From the IMG/VR virus record IMGVR_UViG_3300032224_000217, positions 1-29,013 of that record: a stretch of DNA of 29,013 bases; one strand, written 5' to 3'. Below are positions 14,549 through 20,863 of the stretch, one piece after another. The notes below the pieces were generated by a model that was not told the origin of the DNA, did no database searches, and was given only the letters and a program-made list of their open reading frames with translations. Source of the DNA: a virus. Every line of letters begins with the position of its first letter. The stretch's first letter is position 1. The translations under genes and the position numbers were made by a program.

Positions 14549-16062
14549 TAAATCCTAGATATCCATATAATCCTGAGGAGTTTTCTGATTTCTTTGATCA
14601 GGCTGTTGAGGGCAAACAGGATACATTGGTATCAGGTGAAAATATCAAGACAATTAATGGAGAGAGTATTCTAGGTAGTGGAGATTTAACTATAGAAGGT
14701 GGTGGTGGAACTCCTACAGGATACTATGGTCAGTATCAGGATGGCATAACTCAGACCGCAGCAGTTGCAAATACAGGATATCCTATTAAATTCAGAACAT
14801 CAGACTACTCAAATGGGGTAAGTGTAGTATCTAATAGCAGAATAACTATAGCTAACACTGGTATATATAACCTACAATTCTCAGTTCAATTAGAAAACAG
14901 TTCAAATCAAGAGCATGATGCTACCATTTGGCTCAGAAAAAATGGCACAGATGTACCAGGTAGTGCAGGATTTATATCTGTAGTTTCATCACATGGAGGT
15001 GTTAATGGTCATTGTATAGTATCATGGAACTATTTACTAGATGCAGTAGGTAGAGATTATTACGAGCTGGTATGGAGTGTTACTAATACTGCTGTAACTA
15101 TGCCATATTATGCAGGTGCAAATCCCCCCCCATCGGCAGCATCTGCTATATTTACTGTAACTCAGCAGGCAGGAATCATGGCAGGTACAGGAATGACTGC
15201 ATTAAATGGGTTGACTAATGCAGTGCAAACCATTAGCACAGGTACTACGGGTAGTGACTTCAACGTGGCATCCAGTGGCACTATTCATACGTTTAATTTA
15301 CCAACTGCATCAGCTACTAAAAGAGGTGCATTGAGCACTACCGATTGGAGTACATTCAATAGCAAAGAATCTAGCATCACAGCAGGAACAACTGCTCAAT
15401 ATTATAGGGGAGATAAGACCTTTCAAACATTAGATAAAAGTGCTGTAGGATTAGGTAATGTAGATAATACATCTGATGCTAATAAACCAGTGAGTACAGC
15501 AACTTCTACTGCATTAGGATTAAAACAAGATACTTTGGTATCAGGCACATCCATTAAGACAGTCAACTCAACATCTTTGCTAGGTAGTGGAGATATAACT
15601 ACTAATCCTAGAACATTAGCTAGTGTTAATGGTAGCAATTTAATAGGTTTAACAAATCAAATAAGTGCATCAGTATTGATACCCGCTAATACTATATCTA
15701 CAAACAATACCATCTATATAAAAGCACTTTTAACCAAAACAGCAGGCTCAAGTACTTCTACACCTAGAGTATATATCAATACTACAAATAGTTTGACAGG
15801 TGCAACCCTATTAGCTTCAGGTATATTAATGAATACAACTATTTATTTTCAAAGATTTGAAAGGAATATATTTTTTGATGGCACAAACTTAAATGGATAC
15901 AATTCGGCACTTTCAACAGGTAATGATTATGCATCAAGTGCAATAACTTTGACTGCATTTAACCCTGCCACTCCTTACTATTTAATTTTTGCAGTTCAAA
16001 ATTCATCTACCACACCTGATAACTTAGGGTGGAAACGCGTAATAGTTCAAATATATGATTAA
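14545..16062 (+). CDS. Tail fibre / receptor-binding protein with C1q-like domain (505 aa)
   Basis: The 505-aa product is modular. Residues ~24-49 carry a KQDTLVSG...LLGSGDLT-type fibre repeat. Residues ~58-215 form a jelly-roll resembling the C1q/TNF fold (VSNSRITIANTGIYNLQFSV, TIWLRKNGTDVPGS), used by some phages for receptor or sugar binding. Residues ~215-325 are Ser/Thr-rich shaft sequence with YYRGDKTFQTLDKSAVGLGN, a common tail-fibre segment. A second KQDTLVSG repeat at 327-352 leads to a C-terminal beta domain that is likely to recognise the host surface. A C8 tract at 15124-15131 encodes the PPP near residue 195 and could cause frameshifts. It is the last gene of the appendage module before the lysis genes. 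Confidence 0.82.
   Translation: MINPRYPYNPEEFSDFFDQAVEGKQDTLVSGENIKTINGESILGSGDLTIEGGGGTPTGYYGQYQDGITQTAAVANTGYPIKFRTSDYSNGVSVVSNSRITIANTGIYNLQFSVQLENSSNQEHDATIWLRKNGTDVPGSAGFISVVSSHGGVNGHCIVSWNYLLDAVGRDYYELVWSVTNTAVTMPYYAGANPPPSAASAIFTVTQQAGIMAGTGMTALNGLTNAVQTISTGTTGSDFNVASSGTIHTFNLPTASATKRGALSTTDWSTFNSKESSITAGTTAQYYRGDKTFQTLDKSAVGLGNVDNTSDANKPVSTATSTALGLKQDTLVSGTSIKTVNSTSLLGSGDITTNPRTLASVNGSNLIGLTNQISASVLIPANTISTNNTIYIKALLTKTAGSSTSTPRVYINTTNSLTGATLLASGILMNTTIYFQRFERNIFFDGTNLNGYNSALSTGNDYASSAITLTAFNPATPYYLIFAVQNSSTTPDNLGWKRVIVQIYD
14614..14691 (+). repeat. Fibre-repeat unit 1 (26 codons)
   Basis: This stretch encodes KQDTLVSGENIKTINGESIL followed by GSGDLT, and is the first of two related 26-codon units in the fibre gene. 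Unit 2 is at 15523-15600. The two are alike in protein and partly in DNA (CAGGATACATTGGTATCAGG against CAAGATACTTTGGTATCAGG), so duplication or recombination between modules is likely. Confidence 0.85.
15523..15600 (+). repeat. Fibre-repeat unit 2 (26 codons)
   Basis: This stretch encodes KQDTLVSGTSIKTVNSTSLL followed by GSGDIT, matching unit 1 at 14614-14691. The units flank the C1q-like domain and shaft, so recombination between them would delete or swap the receptor-binding cassette. Confidence 0.85.
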
Positions 16063-16071
16063 TACATTTAT

Positions 16072-16251
16072 ATGATGCACTTCATTAACATACTAGCCAT
16101 ATTCTACCATCTATGCATCTACTCCTGCTCTATTAGCATGATGATGAGTGATACACATTATATAATGATGGGAGGAGTAGCACTATTCACATTCGTAACC
16201 TACCAATTAGCAGTAACATTCTATGAAAACACAACTAACAATCCTAATTAA
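16072..16251 (+). CDS. Small membrane protein of the lysis cassette (59 aa)
   Basis: From ATG 16072 (an alternative ATG is the next codon) there are 59 codons. The product has two hydrophobic stretches, FINILAIFYHLCIYSC near the start and GGVALFTFVTYQLAVTF near residues 34-50, separated by a Met-rich turn. It lies directly before the holin gene and overlaps it by 29 bases. A second small holin, an antiholin or a pinholin partner are all possible. The gene is too short for family assignment. Confidence 0.55.
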   Translation: MMHFINILAIFYHLCIYSCSISMMMSDTHYIMMGGVALFTFVTYQLAVTFYENTTNNPN

Positions 16252-16714
16252 AACCATGCAGGCTAACTGGGTGAAGCTAATAGCTATGCTATGGGCATTC
16301 CTTATGCCTATCTCAGGATTGTTATTTTTGGTAGGCTTTGTGATCGTACTTGATACTATCACAGGAGTATGGAAGAGCTATAAACACAAGGTTAAAATAA
16401 CTAGCAGAGGCCTATCTGCTATCATTAGTAAGATGCTATTATATGAGGTAACTGTTGTATTATTCTACATGATAGATACATTCATACTCAATAACATTAT
16501 TCTGCAGTTTTTTTCTGTAGATTTACTGCTCACTAAGGTACTTGCACTCATCCTGGTATCTATTGAGGTGATGAGTATTAATGAAAACTATAAAGCAGTG
16601 AAAGGATTAGACCTATGGCAGGCTATGAAAAACTTATTTTCAAGAGCTAAGGAAATTAAAAAAGAGGTAGATGAAATTAGACATAACGAAGATATTACAG
16701 GTACGCCTATCTGA
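16223..16714 (+). CDS. Phage holin, Phage_holin_4-like (163 aa)
   Basis: The 163-aa membrane protein has about three to four hydrophobic segments: WVKLIAMLWAFLMP and ISGLLFLVGFVIVLDTITGV near the start, then KMLLYEVTVVLFYMIDTFIL and VLALILVSIEVMSI. The DTITGVWKSYK and ITSRGLSAIISKM motifs are typical of the toxin-secretion/phage-lysis holin family. The tail end is charged and cytoplasmic. It would open the inner membrane so the amidase can reach the cell wall. It overlaps the amidase gene by 44 bases. Confidence 0.82.
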   Translation: MKTQLTILIKTMQANWVKLIAMLWAFLMPISGLLFLVGFVIVLDTITGVWKSYKHKVKITSRGLSAIISKMLLYEVTVVLFYMIDTFILNNIILQFFSVDLLLTKVLALILVSIEVMSINENYKAVKGLDLWQAMKNLFSRAKEIKKEVDEIRHNEDITGTPI

Positions 16715-17318
16715 TAATCAGTACTTTCAGGAGGATAGCAAAAAAACACAAATTTACCTGCACCATACAGCAGGTGGAGGAGATGCTGCTGCAGTTAGCA
16801 AATTTTGGAACAGTAATGAGACCAGGATAGCTACTGCATTTGTAATAGGTGAAAGAGGTACAATAGTACAGTGCTTCTCTTCTAGGCATTGGGCATGGCA
16901 TTTAGGTATTGATAGTGAGGATTTCATTAAGGTAGGTGCAAAGTATCAGAATCTGAACAAGCTATCTGTAGGTATTGAGGTATGTAATTGGGGACCATTA
17001 AAGCTAAAGGATGGTAAGTATTATAATTATGTGAATAGAGCTGTAGATCCTTCTATGGTTACTACCTTAGATGCACCATACAAAGGACACATTTATTGGT
17101 ATAAGTATACAGATGCACAGATTGAATCTTTAAGGCAGCTTGTAGAGTATCTATGCGAGACCTATGATATTCCTAAGACTTACCGATCAGAGATATTCAG
17201 CATAGATGCGGAGGCATTCAAAGGTACTCCTGGAATCTATACACATAACTCAGTTAGAAAGGATAAGAGTGATATTTACCCATGCCCCCGAATGATATCA
17301 ATGCTTCAAAACCTATAG
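16671..17318 (+). CDS. Endolysin: N-acetylmuramoyl-L-alanine amidase (215 aa)
   Basis: This 215-aa protein is a zinc amidase of the Amidase_2/PGRP fold, which cuts the bond between MurNAc and L-alanine in peptidoglycan. Likely zinc ligands are His31 or His32 in YLHHTAGG, His192 in GIYTHNSVRKDKSD and Cys205 in YPCPRM, the arrangement seen in T7-type lysozymes. Other family marks are ATAFVIGERGTIVQ and LSVGIEVCNWG. It has no signal peptide, so export must rely on the holin. The start codon lies inside the holin gene. No binding domain follows the catalytic domain. Confidence 0.86.
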   Translation: MKLDITKILQVRLSDNQYFQEDSKKTQIYLHHTAGGGDAAAVSKFWNSNETRIATAFVIGERGTIVQCFSSRHWAWHLGIDSEDFIKVGAKYQNLNKLSVGIEVCNWGPLKLKDGKYYNYVNRAVDPSMVTTLDAPYKGHIYWYKYTDAQIESLRQLVEYLCETYDIPKTYRSEIFSIDAEAFKGTPGIYTHNSVRKDKSDIYPCPRMISMLQNL

Positions 17319-17321
17319 CAC

Positions 17322-17786
17322 ATGAAACTTTCAATAATTATTTTGTCGCTAATTTCTACTATATTTGTGACATCCTGCTCAGCTCCTAAGAGAGCACAAT
17401 GGCACTATAAGAAAGCATTAAAGAATGGACTGCAGTTAGTCCAGGATAGTGACACCATCCGCATAACTACATTAGATAGCTTTGCAGTGATACACAATGA
17501 TACGATTAGATACGAAAAATTCTACACCACTAAGGATACGGTTATTAAATTCAACAATATCTACGTACCTAAGACTAGATGGCAGACTAAGATAGAGTAT
17601 AAGGAAAGGGTAAAAACTCTAAAGATTAAAGGAGAAACTAAATGGAAAACTGCCAAAGCTCAGCAGATAGTTAAGTATAGATGGGCATGGTGGCCTATTG
17701 TTATATCATTTATTTTAGGTATATTGCTCCGTTTTTTAATTCAAAAGGGGCTGCTAGATAGGATTGCCCTGCTATTTAAGCTATGA
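17322..17786 (+). CDS. Probable unimolecular spanin (154 aa)
   Basis: The protein begins with a lipoprotein signal, LSLISTIFVTSC, with the lipobox Cys at residue 19, and ends with a hydrophobic segment WWPIVISFILGILLRFLI (about 123-140). The middle is a charged, helix/beta periplasmic region. An outer-membrane lipid anchor plus an inner-membrane helix in one chain is the design of a u-spanin, which fuses the two membranes in the last step of lysis. Position right after holin and amidase genes supports this. Nothing resembling a separate Rz/Rz1 pair is visible. It overlaps the exonuclease gene by four bases. Confidence 0.72.
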   Translation: MKLSIIILSLISTIFVTSCSAPKRAQWHYKKALKNGLQLVQDSDTIRITTLDSFAVIHNDTIRYEKFYTTKDTVIKFNNIYVPKTRWQTKIEYKERVKTLKIKGETKWKTAKAQQIVKYRWAWWPIVISFILGILLRFLIQKGLLDRIALLFKL

Positions 17787-18556
17787 GAAAACGTTTATTT
17801 TATGACATTGAGACCTCTTTCAATGTCGGTGTGTTCTGGAGGACAGGATACAACCTAACAATCAACCCTGGAGATATCATTCATGAACGTGCAATCATCT
17901 GCATCTGCTACAAATGGGAGAGTGAGGATGAAATACACAGCCTAACATGGTCCAAAACTCAGAGTGATAAGCAAATGCTTGAGAAGTTTGTCAAGATCCT
18001 ATCTCAAGCGGATGAGATTGTGGCTCACAATGGGGATAGATTTGACCTCAAATGGATACGCACAAGAGCTTTATTCCATGGCATACAGTTTATGCCATCA
18101 CCCAAGACTATAGACACTCTTAAATGGGCTAAAAGGTACTTCAATTTTAACTCAAATAAATTAGACTACATAGCTAAGTTACTCAAGGTAGGTGCTAAGA
18201 TGGAAACAGGAGGCCTTGACCTGTGGAAAGATATAGTTTTTCGCAAGGACCAGGAGGCACTTGATAAGATGGTGGCCTATTGTAAGATGGATGTGGAGGT
18301 ACTTGAGGCAGTATTTGAGAAACTCAACAGCTATGCCATTGCCAACCATAACTATGCCATCCAATACGGAGGTGAAAAATATGAATGTCCTGAATGTGCA
18401 GGAATAAACGTAATACACAATAAAAAAGTAGTCACAGCTGCAGGAACTATACACCATTGGATACTATGCAAGGACTGCAAAAAACACTACAAAATAAATC
18501 ACCTGGTATTCACTAAATATCAGGAATATCTCTACAAGCGTAAGTCTATAGCCTGA
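17783..18556 (+). CDS. DnaQ-like 3'-5' exonuclease with C-terminal zinc ribbon (257 aa)
   Basis: Residues 1-180 form an RNase H-like DEDDy exonuclease: ExoI FYDIET (Asp8, Glu10), ExoII AHNGDRFDLKWI (Asp88) and ExoIII AYCKMDVEVL (Tyr166, Asp170). This matches the predicted 3'-5' exonuclease family related to DNA polymerase B proofreading domains. Residues 202-232 add a zinc ribbon, CPEC ... CKDC. No polymerase domain is attached and none is seen elsewhere in the window, so this may trim DNA ends or act with a host polymerase. It closes the run of overlapping genes that begins with the holin gene, although its function is in DNA metabolism. The gap after it holds the early promoter. Confidence 0.8.
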   Translation: MRKRLFYDIETSFNVGVFWRTGYNLTINPGDIIHERAIICICYKWESEDEIHSLTWSKTQSDKQMLEKFVKILSQADEIVAHNGDRFDLKWIRTRALFHGIQFMPSPKTIDTLKWAKRYFNFNSNKLDYIAKLLKVGAKMETGGLDLWKDIVFRKDQEALDKMVAYCKMDVEVLEAVFEKLNSYAIANHNYAIQYGGEKYECPECAGINVIHNKKVVTAAGTIHHWILCKDCKKHYKINHLVFTKYQEYLYKRKSIA

Positions 18557-18628
18557 TTTTTGCGGAGATTATTTCAGCTTATCGCCTTAAAATTAAGCAA
18601 ATTTCACCAACATTATGTGATATTCCTT

Positions 18629-18647
18629 ATTTAGAATGATTCTAAAT
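18629..18647. promoter_or_regulatory. Perfect 19-base palindrome, candidate operator
   Basis: ATTTAGAATGATTCTAAAT is a perfect inverted repeat with 9-base arms and one central base. It lies 46 bases upstream of the TATCTTTG box of the early promoter in the only gap between the exonuclease gene and the early operon. It could bind a dimeric regulator such as one of the HTH proteins of this operon. I found no second copy in the other gaps. It has no T run and is unlikely to be a terminator. Confidence 0.6.
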
Positions 18648-18670
18648 TTGTGGAAAATTATGCAAAATTG

Positions 18671-18700
18671 TTTGCATATATGAAACCTTTTGTATCTTTG
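18671..18700 (+). promoter_or_regulatory. Bacteroidota-type early promoter
   Basis: TTTG (18671-18674) and TATCTTTG (18693-18700) are separated by 18 bases and match the -33 TTTG and -7 TAnnTTTG elements of the main Bacteroidota sigma factor. The start of transcription should fall near 18704-18706, leaving about a 20-base leader before ATG 18724. It would drive the early operon up to the terminator at 20633-20658. Confidence 0.8.
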
Positions 18701-18723
18701 TCAGGTATTAACAAACAAAAATT

Positions 18724-18894
18724 ATGGAAACACAAGAAATCATTAACGAAATCTTAGCTTATCATCAAGAGCTGAATGATAACTATGTAGAGTGCAGAGA
18801 TGCATTTGGACATTTAGATCCGGATACACAAAGAGCATTCAAGGAACTAATCACTATTGAGGAATTATTAAACCGTTTAAACTTAAAAAAATGA
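18724..18894 (+). CDS. Small acidic early protein (56 aa)
   Basis: This 56-aa frame starts at the first ATG after the early promoter with leader ACAAACAAAAATT, an A-rich Bacteroidota start. The product (METQEIINEILAYHQ..., ending LLNRLNLKK) is helical and acidic. Its stop overlaps the ATG of the next gene as ATGA. As the first gene of the early transcript it may act on the host, but I recognise no family. Confidence 0.7.
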   Translation: METQEIINEILAYHQELNDNYVECRDAFGHLDPDTQRAFKELITIEELLNRLNLKK

Positions 18895-18986
18895 AAAAAG
18901 AACTATTCAAAGCAGTAGGAGGTATGGCTATAGTCGTGGGTACTATGGTATTAATGTATAACATCTTAATCTTAATGATATGCTAG
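18891..18986 (+). CDS. Small membrane peptide (31 aa)
   Basis: ATG 18891 overlaps the stop of the preceding gene, and the frame gives 31 residues. After a basic start (MKKELFK) the remainder is one hydrophobic segment, GGMAIVVGTMVLMYNILILM. A single-pass inner membrane peptide is likely. It overlaps the next start by seven bases. No function can be assigned. Confidence 0.6.
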   Translation: MKKELFKAVGGMAIVVGTMVLMYNILILMIC

Positions 18987-19267
18987 TAACAGAAATAACA
19001 CAAGATAAAGCCTACTTTGAGAGAGCATTCGTGGAAGGAAGTTGCAGTTATGTGATTAGAGATATCTTCGGTGATTGGTATATTGAGGTATCTGATTTCA
19101 ATGCTATAGAATTTCCTGCAGAGGTAGAGCTAGAGTATCGGCTCACTGATGAGGAGAAGGCAGAGGTGCAGTATCAGATACAATTAGATATCAGTGAGAA
19201 TAATGTCATAGAAGAGCTAAGAGAAGCAGCTCACTGGGATGATGAAGATGAATGGAGGTACCAATGA
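18980..19267 (+). CDS. Acidic hypothetical early protein (95 aa)
   Basis: The 95-aa product is highly acidic, especially at its C-terminal end (EELREAAHWDDEDEWRYQ), with a beta-like core (SCSYVIRDIFGDWYIEVSDF). It may be a DNA mimic or a host-protein inhibitor, judging only by charge and early position. No known family is recognised. It overlaps both flanking genes, which supports translation. Confidence 0.62.
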   Translation: MLVTEITQDKAYFERAFVEGSCSYVIRDIFGDWYIEVSDFNAIEFPAEVELEYRLTDEEKAEVQYQIQLDISENNVIEELREAAHWDDEDEWRYQ

Positions 19268-19518
19268 TAATAGGTAGAGACCTTTATTCAATGGCTGAAT
19301 GGTGGATCAGGCAGTCAATGGCAGGAGATAAGGGGGGCTCCTTTAATATCCCCCTATATATTGAATACTTAAAAGCTAGAAACTCATGTTTAGATTATGC
19401 TACTATTATGAAGATAGGCTCAGCGAAAGTTATGACTATCACACAAGAGCCCTGTGCCTATGGAAAAAATCACAGCTCAGGGCAGCAGGTACTCATGTTT
19501 ACGGAAAATTTAAAATAA
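19264..19518 (+). CDS. Hypothetical early protein (84 aa)
   Basis: I start this gene at ATG 19264, which overlaps the preceding stop as ATGA, rather than at the in-frame ATG twelve bases earlier. The 84-aa product has an N-terminal amphipathic part (YSMAEWWIRQSMAG) and a C-terminal Gly/Ser/Gln stretch. No domain, membrane segment or catalytic motif is evident. It is followed after seven A-rich bases by the next gene. Confidence 0.58.
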   Translation: MIIGRDLYSMAEWWIRQSMAGDKGGSFNIPLYIEYLKARNSCLDYATIMKIGSAKVMTITQEPCAYGKNHSSGQQVLMFTENLK

Positions 19519-19525
19519 AAAAAAT

Positions 19526-19783
19526 ATGAAATTACCACAACTAAAGAGATGCTACATTATTGTAGAGATGCTAAATGATATGAAGATTCATAGCCATAAA
19601 GAGATCAGAGAGAAGGTAAATGATAAGATGGGGCAGATTTACTGCAAAAGCCAAATAGAGAAGGACCTGAGCTGGATTAAATGGAATTTAGATTTAGATG
19701 ATTATTACTCCTCCGGGCATGGCATTAGATTATACGAGCCTCTTGATTTTTGGAAAGCATTAAAAAACTATTTAGATATATGA
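19526..19783 (+). CDS. Winged-helix-like small protein (85 aa)
   Basis: The product has the flow of a winged helix: IIVEMLNDMKIHSHKEIREK, then SQIEKDLSWIKWNLDLD and a wing-like YYSSGHGIRLY. It recalls the DNA-binding N-terminal part of WYL-type regulators without the ligand domain. Its 85-aa length fits a stand-alone domain. It is preceded by an AAAAAAATATG leader. Together with the next HTH gene it may regulate the early promoter. Homology is tentative. Confidence 0.6.
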   Translation: MKLPQLKRCYIIVEMLNDMKIHSHKEIREKVNDKMGQIYCKSQIEKDLSWIKWNLDLDDYYSSGHGIRLYEPLDFWKALKNYLDI

Positions 19784-19974
19784 ATCAGCATAAAATATAC
19801 AGGGTGCTAAGACTCCTGCAGCTCCTACAGGAAAAACCGAGAACAGTGATGTCAATATCCAGGTACTTAGGTACCAGTGAGAGAACAGTCTACAGATATT
19901 TTAAGCTATTTGAAAAGCTAGAATACAACGTGAAAAGAGATAACTATTATAAATACTATATCGAGAAAAAATGA
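19780..19974 (+). CDS. Small HTH DNA-binding protein (64 aa)
   Basis: I choose ATG 19780 (ATGA overlap with the previous gene) rather than the upstream TTG. The 64-aa product carries a clear helix-turn-helix: VLRLLQLLQEKPRTVMSISR followed by LGTSERTVYRYFKLFEKL. The pattern fits the HTH_11/DeoR-type helix-turn-helix, and a short wing-like end (NVKRDNYYKYYIEKK) follows. It is a plausible early repressor or transcription switch. It overlaps the next start by four bases. Confidence 0.72.
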   Translation: MNQHKIYRVLRLLQLLQEKPRTVMSISRYLGTSERTVYRYFKLFEKLEYNVKRDNYYKYYIEKK

Positions 19975-20159
19975 AATACGTAAAATACTACAGAATGTGG
20001 CTTGAGGATAAAGTAGAGCCAGAAGGTGGCACATGGTGCTACATGGGAGCTGATGAGAAAAACTTTTTATGGCAGCTCAACTTCCAATACAAAGAGAATG
20101 AACAACCTGAGACTTTAGAGCAGTACCTGCGATGGGGCTACAAAATACAAGAGCTATGA
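19971..20159 (+). CDS. Small Trp-rich hypothetical protein (62 aa)
   Basis: The 62-aa product has five Trp and many Tyr residues (YYRMWLEDKVEPEGGTWCYM, FLWQLNFQYKENEQ). It looks like a compact alpha/beta protein with no known signature. Its start overlaps the HTH gene and its stop overlaps the DnaA-like gene, so it is translated with them. No function is assigned. Confidence 0.62.
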   Translation: MKYVKYYRMWLEDKVEPEGGTWCYMGADEKNFLWQLNFQYKENEQPETLEQYLRWGYKIQEL

Positions 20160-20608
20160 ATGAGGAGCTATTTGAACTAAGCAAAGTAATTAATCAGGAT
20201 ATAGTGGATATCATTAAGATATATCAGCTAGATACTCCCAGTAGAAAGCAGGACCTAGTAAGTAAAAGATACTACCTGTATAACTATATGAGTGAGCACA
20301 GGAACATGACTACCACCATGATAGGCAGATACTTCAACAGAGACCACAGCAGCGTAGTGCATGGCATCTATGAGCATAAGTACTGGTACAAAAAGAAGGA
20401 TACTAACTATCTTAAATTAATTCATCCGGTACCTGATATGATTAGAGCTAAGAGAGCTGATATAAATATCTTTGATGTGGATGTCATGCCACTGGATGAT
20501 GAGGAGGCTAAGGTAACCATCACCGGTAACTTCTCACCTAAGTTATTAAGAAGTTTTCAAGAGCAAATGACTTGTAAAGAATTATGCACTACATTTGAGC
20601 TATCATAA
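20156..20608 (+). CDS. DnaA domain IV-like DNA-binding protein (150 aa)
   Basis: I start at ATG 20156 (ATGA overlap) rather than 20132. Residues ~30-80 match the DnaA C-terminal DNA-binding domain: a helix RKQDLVSKRYYLYNYM, then MIGRYFNRDHSSVVHGIYEH, which mirrors the DnaA signature GxxFxxRDHTTVLHA that reads the DnaA box. The AAA+ ATPase domain of DnaA is absent. The remaining C-terminal part (90-150) is acidic and unfamiliar. It ends the early operon next to a repeat-rich gap and the primase-helicase gene, so it may mark a phage origin, recruit or block host DnaA, or regulate transcription. Confidence 0.8.
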   Translation: MNEELFELSKVINQDIVDIIKIYQLDTPSRKQDLVSKRYYLYNYMSEHRNMTTTMIGRYFNRDHSSVVHGIYEHKYWYKKKDTNYLKLIHPVPDMIRAKRADINIFDVDVMPLDDEEAKVTITGNFSPKLLRSFQEQMTCKELCTTFELS

Positions 20609-20632
20609 TTTTTTAAGGAGTAATACAGAGAG

Positions 20633-20658
20633 AGAGGGGCATTAGCTCCTCTTTTTTT
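20633..20658 (+). terminator. Strong intrinsic terminator of the early operon
   Basis: AGAGGGGC (20633-20640) pairs with GCTCCTCT (20645-20652) in an eight-pair stem with one G-T wobble and an ATTA loop, followed directly by seven T (20652-20658). It closes the early operon 24 bases after the DnaA-like gene. Confidence 0.9.
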
Positions 20659-20659
20659 G

Positions 20660-20863
20660 CCCATTATATGACGCTGTGCCGATTCTCTATATATACTACT
20701 CTATAAATTACTACTATGCACACATTAAAATTTTTGTTTTTTTATCGTCACATCGTCACGCAAAGGCTAAAACCTAATGCAGTATTGACTTGTAGACATG
20801 ACGCAAAATTATTTTTTCCGTCTTTTATTGTCTTATCATTGTCTTTTATTATATTTGTCCGCT
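20660..20863. other. Repeat-bearing AT-rich gap, candidate replication origin / control region
   Basis: This is the longest gap in the window that I leave without a gene (the full gap from 20609 is 255 bases). It holds CTATGCACA at 20714-20722 (one mismatch to the DnaA box TTATNCACA), two tandem ATCGTCAC units (20744-20759), two related CACGCAAAG/GACGCAAAA words near 20757 and 20799, and a direct repeat GTCTTTTATT at 20820-20829 and 20841-20850 spaced 21 bases, two helical turns, overlapping the promoter. It sits between a DnaA-like gene and the primase-helicase gene. Origin function is inferred; single DnaA-box matches are expected by chance in AT-rich DNA. Confidence 0.45.
20828..20857 (+). 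promoter_or_regulatory. Bacteroidota-type promoter for the primase-helicase gene
   Basis: TATATTTG (20850-20857) is an exact TAnnTTTG -7 box with TTG (20828-20830) 19 bases upstream. Transcription should start about 20861-20863, immediately before ATG 20864, which would make the message nearly leaderless. The GTCTTTTATT direct repeat overlaps both boxes, so a bound regulator could control it. Confidence 0.68.

Noticed and set aside
18649-18657. TGTGGAAAA as a second DnaA box near the early promoter
   Set aside because: It has one mismatch to TGTGNATAA and such near-matches are common in AT-rich DNA; there is no cluster of boxes there.
19750-19779. TTG start ten codons upstream for the 64-aa HTH gene
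   Set aside because: ATG 19780 overlaps the previous stop as ATGA, matching neighbouring genes, and the HTH is complete without the extra residues.
20798-20863. 22-residue N-terminal extension of the primase from ATG 20798
   Set aside because: The residues are hydrophobic and unlike VirE_N primase starts, and the region holds the promoter and direct repeats.
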